A stretch of 47,106 nt of DNA from JBAXBF01 sp034429745 (lineage in GTDB: Bacteria > Chloroflexota > Anaerolineae > Anaerolineales > DRKV01): assembly GCA_034429745.1 (NCBI GenBank), contig DAOUFY010000035.1, positions 1-47,106 on the forward strand. Direction: 5' to 3'. Made by a program: the position numbers and the translations under genes. Positions 33,578 through 42,484 of this stretch are shown here, piece after piece. The notes below the pieces were generated by a model. It was not told where the DNA came from, did not search any database, and was given only the letters and a program-made list of their open reading frames with translations. The first letter of the stretch is position 1. The number at the start of each line of letters is the position of its first letter.

Positions 33578-34843
33578 ATGCCAAAGAAAAAAGTTCCAGT
33601 AAAAAAGGTCGTGCTTGCGTATTCAGGGGGATTGGATACATCGGTGATTGTACCTTGGCTGCGCGAAAATTATGGCTGTGAGGTGGTATGCTTCACGGCA
33701 GATATCGGTCAGGGTGAAGAATTAGACGGGCTAGAGCAAAAAGCTTTAGCAAGTGGTGCGAGTCAATTGATTATCAAAGACCTGCGTGAGGAATTTGCAG
33801 AGCAACATCTCTTTCGGTTGCTGCGTTCAGGTGCGGTCTATGAACGAAAATATCTATTAGGTACTTCTATTGCCCGGCCGTTAATTGCGAAACATCAAGT
33901 GGATGTTGCTCATCAGGTTGGAGCTGATGCTGTGGCGCATGGCGCAACTGGCAAGGGCAACGATCAGGTGCGTTTTGAACTCACTTTTGCTGCTCTTGAT
34001 CCACGTTTGACAATTATTGCCCCGTGGCGAGAATGGGATATCCGCTCGCGTGAGGATGCAATAGCTTATGCCCAAGCCCGCCATATACCTATTACCCAAA
34101 CAAAAAAATCCATTTACAGCCGCGACCGCAATTTGTGGCACATTTCTCATGAAGGGGGACCTCTGGAAGATCCTTGGAATGAGCCAGAGGAGGAGATGTA
34201 TCAACTCTCCGTATCACCTGAGAAGGCGCCGGATAAACCTGAATATGTTGAGATATCCTTTGAGTCTGGGAACCCAGTAGCTGTGAATGGCAAAAGAATG
34301 TCCCCGGCAACATTAATTCAGACATTGAACGAATTGGGCGGCAAACATGGTATAGGAAGAGCTGATTTGGTGGAAGGGCGTTTGGTCGGTATGAAATCCC
34401 ATGGGGTTTATGAAACACCTGGAGGCACAATTCTATTAGCTGCTCACCGAGAATTGGAGTCTTTGGTGTTGGATCGAGATACGATGCATTATAAGGATGT
34501 AGTTGCGGCGAAGTATGCCGAACTAGTGTATAATGGATTATGGTACACGCCATTGCGGGAGGCTTTGGATGCGTTTTTTGATAGCACGCAAGGACCTGTA
34601 ACGGGTGATGTACGGTTAAAGCTTTACAAGGGCAATATCATTTCAGCCGGCCGGCGCAGTCCGTTCTCGCTATATCGCGAAGATTTTGCGACATTTGGCC
34701 AAGAAGATGTTTATGATCAATCGGATGCAGAGGGATTTATGCATTTGTTTGGGCTGCCCTTGAAAGTAAGAGCATTAAACGGACTGCCTGTCTCTGGTTT
34801 GGATATGCCCAAACCGGATTACTCTCGCTTCAAACGCGACTAA
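33578..34843 (+). CDS. argG: Argininosuccinate synthase
   Basis: Joins citrulline and aspartate using ATP, the seventh step of arginine synthesis. The 421-aa enzyme shows the N-type ATP pyrophosphatase loop AYSGGLDTSV (residues 14-23), the TADIGQGEE segment, the HGATGKGNDQVRFE loop, and SPATLIQTLNELGGKHGIGR. A strong AGGAGG at 33566-33571 precedes the ATG. It is the first structural gene behind the arginine attenuator, and argH follows after 13 nt. Confidence 0.97.
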   Translation: MPKKKVPVKKVVLAYSGGLDTSVIVPWLRENYGCEVVCFTADIGQGEELDGLEQKALASGASQLIIKDLREEFAEQHLFRLLRSGAVYERKYLLGTSIARPLIAKHQVDVAHQVGADAVAHGATGKGNDQVRFELTFAALDPRLTIIAPWREWDIRSREDAIAYAQARHIPITQTKKSIYSRDRNLWHISHEGGPLEDPWNEPEEEMYQLSVSPEKAPDKPEYVEISFESGNPVAVNGKRMSPATLIQTLNELGGKHGIGRADLVEGRLVGMKSHGVYETPGGTILLAAHRELESLVLDRDTMHYKDVVAAKYAELVYNGLWYTPLREALDAFFDSTQGPVTGDVRLKLYKGNIISAGRRSPFSLYREDFATFGQEDVYDQSDAEGFMHLFGLPLKVRALNGLPVSGLDMPKPDYSRFKRD

Positions 34844-34856
34844 TAAGGAGAATGAA

Positions 34857-36239
34857 ATGCCGTTATGGGGAGGACGCTTTCAGGAGAAAATGGATGCCGC
34901 GGCTTGGGCATTGAATGAATCTTTGTCTGTTGATCGCCGGATGGCTACTGAAGATGTCTTGGGCAGCATTGCCTGGGCAAGAGCTTTACAGCGAGCGGGC
35001 ATATTAACCCAACCTGAATTGGAGCAGATTATTATTGGATTGGAAAAAATCCTGAATGAGTTTGAAACGAATCAGTTTGCTTTTAAAGAAACTGATGAGG
35101 ATATTCATACTGCGGTAGAGCGCAGGTTGGGCGAGATTATCGGTGAAACTGCCGGCAAATTGCATACTGGACGAAGCCGCAACGATCAAGTGGTAACTGA
35201 TTTTAGATTGTGGCTGATGCGAAACCTCCCCAGTTTTGATCTTGGAATCGAGCAGTTTCAAGAGGCATTAATAACGCGCGCTGAAAGGGATGCGGAAAAG
35301 CTTATGCCAGGCTACACTCACCTGCAGCGCGCTCAGCCGATATTGCTTAGTCATTGGTGGCTATCTTTCTTTTGGCAATTGCTAAGAGATAGGATGCGTC
35401 TGCAGGAATTACGCCGCCGTTTGGCTTGGCTGCCTTTGGGTTGCGGTGCATTAGCCGGCACACCTTTGGATATTGATCGCCAACAATTAGCTGTTGAATT
35501 GGGCTTTGATTTGCCTGCCCCAAACAGCATTGATGCAGTCTCAGATCGCGATTTTGCTGCAGAGTTCTTGTTCACCGCAGCTTTGCTTGGGGTTCACCTT
35601 AGCCGCTTAGCCGAAGCGATTGTACTCTATACTACCGCTGAATTTGGCTTTTTTGAATTAGCGGACGCTTTTTCAACAGGTTCTAGCCTTATGCCTCAAA
35701 AGAAAAATCCCGATATTTTTGAACTGACGCGGGCTAAAGCGGCAGGGGTAATTGGAAAACTCACTGCTTTGTTAAGTACCCTGAAGGGTCTGCCATCAGC
35801 ATATGATAAAGACTTGCAGGAAGATAAACAGCTGGTATTTGAGACTTTTGATATGCTGATGCTGTTACTGCCGGTGCTTACTCAGGCGGTGCTCACCCTT
35901 AAGGTAAATGATGAACGAATGAACTCCGCTATAGATGACAGTTTGTATGCAACCGATTTGGCAGACTATTTGGTGAAAAGAGGGGTTCCTTTTCGCGAAG
36001 CTCACCGCCTCGTGGGTAAAATTGTTCAGGAAACGATGGAAAGACGGTTATCTATATCACAATTGCCTTTGGCTGTACTCCAAGAGGTATGCCCAACCTT
36101 TGAGGAGGATGTATATGCTGTTTTTTCTCCTTTGGCAAGTGTATCGGCGCGCAGCTCTCTCGGAGGTACTGCGCCACAGGCAGTATTAAAGCAACTGCAA
36201 CAAGCAAAAGAGGCATTAGAATCCCTCAAAGTCAGTTAA
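34857..36239 (+). CDS. argH: Argininosuccinate lyase
   Basis: Cleaves argininosuccinate to arginine and fumarate, the last step of the pathway. Fumarase/aspartase superfamily, 460 aa. Visible are TDEDIHTAVERRL, the LHTGRSRNDQV substrate loop, the YTHLQRAQPI histidine segment and the mobile signature loop GSSLMPQKKNPD. AAGGAG is at 34845-34850. It is co-transcribed with argG and followed after 12 nt by a CPBP protease gene. Confidence 0.97.
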   Translation: MPLWGGRFQEKMDAAAWALNESLSVDRRMATEDVLGSIAWARALQRAGILTQPELEQIIIGLEKILNEFETNQFAFKETDEDIHTAVERRLGEIIGETAGKLHTGRSRNDQVVTDFRLWLMRNLPSFDLGIEQFQEALITRAERDAEKLMPGYTHLQRAQPILLSHWWLSFFWQLLRDRMRLQELRRRLAWLPLGCGALAGTPLDIDRQQLAVELGFDLPAPNSIDAVSDRDFAAEFLFTAALLGVHLSRLAEAIVLYTTAEFGFFELADAFSTGSSLMPQKKNPDIFELTRAKAAGVIGKLTALLSTLKGLPSAYDKDLQEDKQLVFETFDMLMLLLPVLTQAVLTLKVNDERMNSAIDDSLYATDLADYLVKRGVPFREAHRLVGKIVQETMERRLSISQLPLAVLQEVCPTFEEDVYAVFSPLASVSARSSLGGTAPQAVLKQLQQAKEALESLKVS

Positions 36240-36251
36240 TAGGAGATAATA

Positions 36252-37211
36252 ATGATATTGAACATTTTATGGAATAAAGAAGAAAGACGTCTGCGAGCGT
36301 TTTGGAGGCTGCTTATCCAAACGCTACTTCTAGTGCTTTTTACTGGCATTGTGTCATGGGCGGCAATAGCAATTGGTATAACATGGCTAGGAGTGGACTT
36401 ATCCTTATTCATGAATAGCGATGGGTCTATGAATTTGGACGTTTTGGCAGAAAATGATCTCACTGTAGTGGCATTGATCACTGTTGCGAGTTTGATAGGT
36501 GTGCTTGCAAGTGTTTGGCTGGCAGGTAAGGTTCTTGACCGACGCAATTTCGCTGATTTTGGCTTGCATTTAAACCGCAAATGGTGGGAAGATTTTTCCT
36601 TTGGTTTATTCTTAGGAGCATTGTTATTGTCAATTGTCTTCTTTACGGAATGGGCTCTTGGATGGATTGAAATTAAGGGCTTTTTTGTCAGTTTGTACGC
36701 ACCTTTTGCTACGGCAGTAAGTGTTGGATTGCTTAATTATATCTGTGTTGGTATTCGCGAGGAATTACTTTCACGGGGTTATCACTTTATCAATATAGCA
36801 GAGGGTTTGAGGTTTATCAAGGGCGGAGAAAAAATTGCTTGGCTCCTGGCGTATATTTTATCTTCTGCTGTCTTTGGGCTGCTTCATCTGGGGAATCCAA
36901 ATGCAACATTGATAAGCACCATAAATTTGATGCTGGCAGGAATTTTATTAGGAATGGGCTATTATTTAACCCGCGAATTAGCTATTCCCATTGGGTTGCA
37001 TATAACGTGGAATTTTTTTCAGGGAAAAGTATATGGTTTTCCGGTTAGTGGGTTAAGTACTGCTTCCTCAATAATTGCTATACAGCAAAAGGGTCCAGAT
37101 TTATGGACTGGCGGAGCTTTTGGACCCGAAGCTGGCTTGTTGGGATTGCTTGTGATGGTTTTGGGTTGTTTTATCACCATATTGTGGGTACGCGCTCGCC
37201 AGAAAGAATGA
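36252..37211 (+). CDS. CPBP-family intramembrane metalloprotease
   Basis: Membrane protein of 319 aa with about eight helices. The family motifs are intact: EELLSRG (E-E-x3-R), F-G-L-L-H and the final H-I-T-W-N. These form the glutamate/histidine metal site of Rce1/CAAX-type proteases. Substrate unknown; members process prenylated proteins or confer self-immunity to peptides. It is 12 nt behind argH and so probably under the same attenuator, which has no obvious functional reason. Confidence 0.85.
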   Translation: MILNILWNKEERRLRAFWRLLIQTLLLVLFTGIVSWAAIAIGITWLGVDLSLFMNSDGSMNLDVLAENDLTVVALITVASLIGVLASVWLAGKVLDRRNFADFGLHLNRKWWEDFSFGLFLGALLLSIVFFTEWALGWIEIKGFFVSLYAPFATAVSVGLLNYICVGIREELLSRGYHFINIAEGLRFIKGGEKIAWLLAYILSSAVFGLLHLGNPNATLISTINLMLAGILLGMGYYLTRELAIPIGLHITWNFFQGKVYGFPVSGLSTASSIIAIQQKGPDLWTGGAFGPEAGLLGLLVMVLGCFITILWVRARQKE

Positions 37212-37224
37212 TCGCTATTGAAGT

Positions 37225-37243
37225 ATTCAACTTTCGGTTGAAT
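37225..37243. terminator. Small bidirectional hairpin at converging gene ends
   Basis: Seven-bp stem (37225-37231 with 37237-37243) with a 5-nt loop, overlapping the end of the Cys-rich gene. No T run, so terminator function is doubtful. Confidence 0.3.
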
Positions 37244-37940
37244 TGGGATCGAGTTCTTCTGGAAACGGCAAGCGAGCGGCTATGGCATATACACCGTATT
37301 TAGGCAGCTTAGATGGAACAATGGGATGAAGGTTTTCATCTCGCGGAGAGATGAGATATAAGCCCCCATCTTTATGGAGCAAAGGGATGCGCCGCCGTCT
37401 GGCAATCATTTGTTGGCGGTGAATTGTACTATGAAGGCTGAAGGCATCCTTTTCGGAAGGGTAAGCTTCAAAAAGCTTTGAAAACGCTGAAATACATTGA
37501 TTGATAAAGCGTTGGCTAACTTGATCTAAATGGCTGATGACCCAACACCTGAAACGATATTCCCAATAAAAGCTAAGACCAAGCAGTTCTTCTTTTGAAT
37601 TGAAATAAGGATAAAAAGGAAAAGCGCGGCAAGTTAGTGTACGGAACTGGCGCTGACAGAGGTGGTGTCCTTTGCAAGCCAATAACACTTGGTTTTCAGG
37701 TACCTGATCTTTTATCTCGGCAGCGTCTTGTTGGGTGTCGTTATCTGGCTGCCATAGTTGCCACAGGTCGGTATGAGCTTGCAGGTATGCCCATTCTTCG
37801 TGATAGGCTGAAGGGACAGCATGGCGGATGTCGCAGCAAAAAGGTATGCCATGCTCATTATAAGGAGAGCAATAAGCGCCGCAATCCTTTTCTGTAATGG
37901 GTGAATTAAACTCTTGATATAGTTGGCTAAAGTTGATCAA
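37227..37940 (-). CDS. Cys-rich YkgJ-like protein
   Basis: Soluble protein of 237 aa, function unknown. Two cysteine clusters resemble the YkgJ zinc/iron-binding family: C20, C24, C35-C36 near the start and C89, C95, C104 in the stretch ending CRAFPFYPYF, comparable to the family CR-x-FP motif. The C-terminal half is aromatic and basic, with no membrane helix. Metal or Fe-S binding is inferred from the cysteine spacing. It is followed on the plus side by the CPBP gene in convergent orientation. Confidence 0.6.
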   Translation of the reverse strand: MINFSQLYQEFNSPITEKDCGAYCSPYNEHGIPFCCDIRHAVPSAYHEEWAYLQAHTDLWQLWQPDNDTQQDAAEIKDQVPENQVLLACKGHHLCQRQFRTLTCRAFPFYPYFNSKEELLGLSFYWEYRFRCWVISHLDQVSQRFINQCISAFSKLFEAYPSEKDAFSLHSTIHRQQMIARRRRIPLLHKDGGLYLISPRDENLHPIVPSKLPKYGVYAIAARLPFPEELDPNSTES

Positions 37941-37970
37941 AGTTGATAAAGAACGATCTCATAAATGATC

Positions 37971-38031
37971 AGGCTTGCCGCTTATGGCAGGACGACCTAC
38001 GCTGGAAGTGCTGAAAATCAGCGGCAAGCCT
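37971..38031. repeat. 12-bp inverted repeat between two minus-strand genes
   Basis: Perfect arms at 37971-37982 and 38020-38031 enclose 37 nt. There is no T run on either side. It could be an mRNA-stabilising or processing structure between the lipoprotein gene and the Cys-rich gene. Confidence 0.6.
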
Positions 38032-38055
38032 TATATTACAGCTATTGGTGAGATT

Positions 38056-39072
38056 CTACCAATCGCTAGGTTCTTCAGGTTGATTGCTGAAGTTGAAATT
38101 ATCAAATTTTATTTGAACTTTGCGATCGGCAACCCAAAAGCCAATTTTACCGCTATTAGGCATTCCTTCCCAATTGGGGTTGACTTCCTTTCGCTTGCCT
38201 AAATATACTTCATCATACTTGCCGGGGATTTTTTCTTCATTCTGGATTTTTGCAATAAGGCTATCGTTCATCCAAATCATAATGCGGTGTCCTTCTTTCC
38301 AAGCAATTACCCGTACAATGGTGGGCTTATCCTGTTTGCCGCGCAAATGGCGCGGTAAGCGAATAGGTTTCAGCCAGCCGGCGAAGTCTGCGGGAATATG
38401 CTCAATGAGGTAAGAAGCATTAGGTTGTGGATAGGCGTTGTACATCCATCCAAGGAAATAGTCTTCCCGATCGATCATATTATTGTCATTCATATCATTA
38501 AAGCGCAGGATGAGTCCCCAAAATTTATCAAGATAGCCATCAGCATAAGTAATTTCAACTCTTTCATCATATTCAGAGACAATGCCGCATTGTTGGCAGA
38601 TCGAAAGACACCCTACCGGGCGGTCAATTTCGAGAGAAAAATCGGAGCATTTTTCAAAAGGTCCCATATATAAGGCACCCTTTTCTATCGTGATCTTTTT
38701 GTCAAGGGTGAAGAAACCTTCATCGGATTCAAAGTTTGTGCTAAAGATAATTTCCGAACCTCCCGGGTTAACGACAGGAGCTACTTCGGTAGCTTGGCTG
38801 CTTTCTTGCTGTGCAGACTGCAATGCTTCAATGGTTGCTTGTTGAGCTGCCATTGTGGCTTCAGCCGAAGAGTTTTGCGATTCGGCGGGCTCTTCGTTCT
38901 GTGGTTGAGCCGTTGGTTGCTCGTTTGCTCCTGCTTGCAGGGCGGCTATAGTCAATTGTTGTGCTTGCATGGTTGCTTGCAGCGATAGACTCTCATCAGT
39001 TTTCTTTCCACCACATGCAGCCAATAGTACGCTGAGAAGCAATATCACCACTATGTACAATACTTGTTTCAT
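38056..39072 (-). CDS. Lipoprotein with low-complexity linker and lectin-like domain
   Basis: Secreted lipoprotein of 338 aa. Lipobox LAAC places lipidation at C20. Residues about 28-115 are Gln/Ala/Glu-rich with two similar segments (ATMQAQQLTIAALQ and ATMAAQQATIEALQ) separated by a Pro/Gln/Glu linker. The rest resembles a concanavalin-like sandwich of the LamG/glucanase type. A segment D-M-N-D-N-N-M-I-D-R-E-D has the spacing of an EF-hand-type calcium loop. ATG 39072 has GGAGG 8 nt upstream; a longer in-frame start at 39150 would spoil the signal peptide. Sugar or protein binding on the cell surface is inferred. Confidence 0.75.
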   Translation of the reverse strand: MKQVLYIVVILLLSVLLAACGGKKTDESLSLQATMQAQQLTIAALQAGANEQPTAQPQNEEPAESQNSSAEATMAAQQATIEALQSAQQESSQATEVAPVVNPGGSEIIFSTNFESDEGFFTLDKKITIEKGALYMGPFEKCSDFSLEIDRPVGCLSICQQCGIVSEYDERVEITYADGYLDKFWGLILRFNDMNDNNMIDREDYFLGWMYNAYPQPNASYLIEHIPADFAGWLKPIRLPRHLRGKQDKPTIVRVIAWKEGHRIMIWMNDSLIAKIQNEEKIPGKYDEVYLGKRKEVNPNWEGMPNSGKIGFWVADRKVQIKFDNFNFSNQPEEPSDW

Positions 39073-39162
39073 GTCTGTATCCTCCAAGTAACGTAAATTA
39101 TTAAGTTGTTTTAATGGCAATCGTACCAATACTAGTACGGTTATGTACACATTTGTAAAAAC

Positions 39163-39193
39163 TATACAAGAGATTCTTTATACAAGAGATTCT
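39163..39193. repeat. Short tandem direct repeat
   Basis: Two exact 15-nt copies (39163-39177 and 39179-39193) with period 16, upstream of the lipoprotein gene. They may mark a regulator site or be a slippage product. Confidence 0.7.
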
Positions 39194-39201
39194 ATAATTA
39201 T

Positions 39202-40104
39202 TTAATCGCGGACGGTGAACTCTATAAAGTCAAAATATACATCAAAATCATTTTTACAGGTCATGCAGCCAGCACCGAATACCACTTGGTCGGTGATAAC
39301 AGGAAAGTTATTGGTTTGACCAATAAAGATCCATTGTTTGCCGTCAACGCTGTAATGACCAATGTAATCTTTACCCCGTCTTTCTAGACGCAAGAAAACG
39401 TAGCCTGGATATTTAAACTTGCTTTGCCCCAAAGAAGATGTTTCGACACAGAGTTTTTCATCGCGGCATTCCCACATCATTACTCGATAGCCAAAACCGT
39501 AAGAGTCAACCGCTACTGCAACAGTGCGGCTATTGTCTGTATATTCGCTTGGGGAGAAGCCCAACCAAGCACCTTGGGTAGGTTCGGTAAATGTACCACC
39601 GATTTTTGTTGTAACCACTATGTCACCTGAAGTAATGCGTTGGGCAAACACATTGCTGTATCCCTCAGCTAATTTCTTTTGTCCTACAATGTGAAGCCAG
39701 CCGCGTTTTGACTCAAGATCATATTTTCCAACTAATGGCCGATAGATTGTCCAAGTATTACGCAAGTTTACACTGTCGAATGTATCTGAAAGGAGTTCTA
39801 TTTCTTCTTTGGAGCGTGGAATTCCACGCGTGGGTGGTATTTCGGTAGGAGATATAACTTCTGGTACTTCGTTTTCAGAATAACCGCTTGGTTCTTCCTG
39901 GGAGAGAACTTGCTCTTGTTCGGTTTGATTTTGGGTTGATTGTTGTTTTTGGGCTTGTTCCAATAATAAGGCATTTGCAGTAACGGTAAGGGATATATTG
40001 CTTGTTTCAGAAGATTGATTGCCTGTAAAACTTTCAAAGCCGCAGGCTATTACCAGAATCCATATAAACAAGATAATACTTAAGCCAAACGTTTTACCAT
40101 TCAC
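39202..40104 (-). CDS. Lipoprotein with DUF1349-like/ConA-like domain
   Basis: Surface lipoprotein of 300 aa: lipobox VIAC with C21, a Ser/Thr/Gln/Glu-rich linker at about 25-95, then a beta-sandwich region with SDTFDSVNLRNTWTIYRP, GAWLGFSPSEY and the VDGKQWIFIG element typical of DUF1349-like domains, often carbohydrate-related. Architecture parallels the next lipoprotein downstream, though the domains differ. AAGGAG lies about 11 nt before the ATG. An AT-rich promoter-like TATAAT is upstream (40146-40151 on the minus strand). Confidence 0.75.
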   Translation of the reverse strand: MNGKTFGLSIILFIWILVIACGFESFTGNQSSETSNISLTVTANALLLEQAQKQQSTQNQTEQEQVLSQEEPSGYSENEVPEVISPTEIPPTRGIPRSKEEIELLSDTFDSVNLRNTWTIYRPLVGKYDLESKRGWLHIVGQKKLAEGYSNVFAQRITSGDIVVTTKIGGTFTEPTQGAWLGFSPSEYTDNSRTVAVAVDSYGFGYRVMMWECRDEKLCVETSSLGQSKFKYPGYVFLRLERRGKDYIGHYSVDGKQWIFIGQTNNFPVITDQVVFGAGCMTCKNDFDVYFDFIEFTVRD

Positions 40105-40218
40105 TTTCTTCTCCTTTCAGTGGAAGTACAATTTAAACTGAACTAATTATAGTTTAGCAGGTGAGTAATGGTTTGTCAATTGTTCATTGGAAGTAAAAGC
40201 AAAAATAGGTGAAAACTG

Positions 40219-41124
40219 TTATTGTGTTGATCTATTAATTATGCGATATATGATGAACGTAAGCCAAGGCGAAGGATTTTTCTTGTCTGAAAATGACCAA
40301 TCCTTCCAGGCTTGATAAGCAGATTGAGCATGATAAGTTCCATCTGCTCTAGCTTGATTTTGAAGGAGGAAAAGCATTTCTCTGAAACGAGGATCACTCA
40401 CAGCAAATGGAAAACGGCTAAGGACATCCATTACGTGCAAAATATCAAACCAGATGAAAGGATATTTTAATTTACAAAAATCGGATCCCATACCGAACAA
40501 AAAGTATTTTTTCTCTTTACGATGCTGCCAAAAGCTCAAAAGCATTTCAGCCGTATGCTCGGCTTGGACTTGGCAATGATTTGATGGCAAAAGAGAATAT
40601 ACCTTAAGAGCGAGCAATGTTGCCATGGGGCAAGGATCACTGCGTCTGCCAGGTCCTTTAAAACGTCCAAGTTCAGAAGCAGCCAAACAACTGAAGAAAC
40701 CAGTATTGGATAGGCTTAGATAGTGTTCCACAGCTCGACTTACCCGGTTATCCATGATCGAGATGCCCATCGTTAAGAGTATGTAAATAAGCAGAGGGGC
40801 ATCACAGGCTATCCAACTCCAAGCAACTTCACCGCTGCCTCCAAAAACTTGCGGGATAAGGAGCGGTGAGTAAAATGCGCCTTCAGGGGATTGATGGGCT
40901 AATATTTTCTCAAGGATGGGTTGAATGCCTTCATCCATGCAAATTAATCCGAAGTCAGCTAAGGCAAGGATGGCATACAAAGGGTGATTTGCGTCGTTGT
41001 GCCGCTTTAGGGGCTTTTGTTCTCCCCACCCTGATGCTTTTTCAACTAGGGCTTGAATTTGTGGATGGACAAGCATGGCTGTACGTGCCGCTTGAACTTC
41101 AGCATGTGCCTCATCCAATTTCAA
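40219..41124 (-). CDS. Terpenoid-cyclase/prenyltransferase-like toroid protein
   Basis: Unknown-function protein with alpha/alpha-toroid features. Repeats resembling QW-type segments are seen in the LEKILAHQSPEGAFYSP region and in the late LQNQARADGTYHAQSAYQAWKDW region, plus the K-Y-P-F-I-W-F-D-I-L-H-V-M-D-V-L segment. No DxDD cyclase motif is visible. The coordinates use the only canonical start, TTG 41124 (301 aa). Coding sense clearly continues upstream to about 41202 (for example EEPWTRYRTYRDIL), where ATA at 41200-41202 sits 6 nt after GGGAG at 41209-41213. It is probably the last gene of the pyruvate dehydrogenase operon. Confidence 0.65.
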   Translation of the reverse strand: MKLDEAHAEVQAARTAMLVHPQIQALVEKASGWGEQKPLKRHNDANHPLYAILALADFGLICMDEGIQPILEKILAHQSPEGAFYSPLLIPQVFGGSGEVAWSWIACDAPLLIYILLTMGISIMDNRVSRAVEHYLSLSNTGFFSCLAASELGRFKGPGRRSDPCPMATLLALKVYSLLPSNHCQVQAEHTAEMLLSFWQHRKEKKYFLFGMGSDFCKLKYPFIWFDILHVMDVLSRFPFAVSDPRFREMLFLLQNQARADGTYHAQSAYQAWKDWSFSDKKNPSPWLTFIIYRIINRSTQ

Positions 41125-41227
41125 TATGTCACGATAGGTTCGATAGCGCGTCCAAGGTTCTTCAGAGCTTAAAAGAAAATGAATAATAGTTGATTGATCT
41201 ATTTGAATCTCCCATTGGTGGGTACTT

Positions 41228-42484
41228 TTAGATAAGAATTTTCATTGGCGACTCGAGGTAAACTGCCAGTGCTTGGAGAAATTGAGCAGCTTCTGCGCCA
41301 TCGCTGATACGGTGATCAACGGAAAGCGTTGCATTCATTTGCCTGCCGATGGTGAGCTTGCCTTCTTTTACTACAGGCACTTCTTTAGCAGATGCGACGG
41401 CAAGGATAGCAGCTTGAGGTGGATTAATAATTGCCACAAAATGTTCTACATCGAACATGCCCAAATTGCTGATGGAAAAAGTTGCGCCTTCAACATCTTC
41501 GGGGCGCACTTTGCCACTACGAGCTCGCTGAGCCATTTCTGAAAGCTCAGCTGAGAGAAGGCGGAGTGGTTTTTGATCGGCATCGCGGGATACAACAGTG
41601 AGCAAACCTCCTTCCACGGCAACAGCAACTCCAATGTTAATATTTCCGTGCTGGATAATTTGATCATCCTTGAGGGTAGCATTCAAGTTGGGAAATTCAC
41701 GTAAGGTGAGGGCTACAGCTTTAACAATAAAATCGTTCAACGAGAGTTTGACTTCCTCACCAAGAACTTGGTTCATTTCCTGCCGCAGGTTTATTAGTTT
41801 TTCGACATCATATGTATGGGTAACATAAAAATGAGGGATCAGTTGTTTAGCTTCACTCATTCGTTTGCCAATGATCCCTCGCAGACGGCTGACAGGGAGA
41901 ATTACATCTCGCTTGGATGATATGCTTGACGGGATAGCACTGCTCGGTTTGGGAGCGGTAGTAGAGGACTGGAAAAAGGCTTCAACGTCTCTTTTGACTA
42001 TTCGTCCGCCGGGTCCTGACCCTGTAATGAGTGAAAGATCAATTTGAGCGGCTTTGGCGATGTTGCGCGCTAAGGGTGAAGCCTTTACTCCTTGAGGGTA
42101 TTTTTGTGAAGGTTCTAGTTCTGAGGGGCCGCGCTGTAAACTCGGTACAGCTGCCGTTTCTTGAGAGGGAATCGGGCTTTTCTGTGCCGGTTGGGATGGT
42201 TTTGTGATGCTTTTGCCAAGCAGTGCAGATAAATCCACTTTTTCTCCTTTTTCGGCGATGACTGCAATGGGTGTACCGATGGGTAAGCTTTCCTTTTCTT
42301 TTGCTAAGTGTTTAAAAACAATACCGCTGAAGTTAGATTCGACTTCTACGGTTGCCTTATCTGTTTCAATTTCAGCTAATACATCACCTTTTTGGATGGT
42401 TTCACCTTCCAATTTTACCCAGCGCACCAAAGTGCCTTCAGCCATATCAAAACCAAGTTTGGGCATTTCAACAATATTCGCCAT
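41228..42484 (-). CDS. pdhC: Pyruvate/2-oxoacid dehydrogenase E2 (dihydrolipoyl acyltransferase)
   Basis: Core acyltransferase (418 aa) that moves the acyl group from lipoamide to CoA. One lipoyl domain (residues 1-78) has the lipoylated lysine K43 in the ETDKATVEVES segment. An Ala/Pro/Ser/Gln linker, then an E3/E1-binding domain at about 133-170 (PLARNIAKAA and GPGGRIVKRDV), precede the catalytic domain with H391 and D395 in DHRISDG. The start overlaps the E1beta stop by 1 nt. No E3 (lipoamide dehydrogenase) gene is in the window. Confidence 0.93.
   Translation of the reverse strand: MANIVEMPKLGFDMAEGTLVRWVKLEGETIQKGDVLAEIETDKATVEVESNFSGIVFKHLAKEKESLPIGTPIAVIAEKGEKVDLSALLGKSITKPSQPAQKSPIPSQETAAVPSLQRGPSELEPSQKYPQGVKASPLARNIAKAAQIDLSLITGSGPGGRIVKRDVEAFFQSSTTAPKPSSAIPSSISSKRDVILPVSRLRGIIGKRMSEAKQLIPHFYVTHTYDVEKLINLRQEMNQVLGEEVKLSLNDFIVKAVALTLREFPNLNATLKDDQIIQHGNINIGVAVAVEGGLLTVVSRDADQKPLRLLSAELSEMAQRARSGKVRPEDVEGATFSISNLGMFDVEHFVAIINPPQAAILAVASAKEVPVVKEGKLTIGRQMNATLSVDHRISDGAEAAQFLQALAVYLESPMKILI

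Noticed and set aside
37975..38202. Plus-strand open frame over the gap and lipoprotein end
   Set aside because: No ribosome site; most of it is antisense to the lipoprotein coding sequence and its first part is the inverted repeat.
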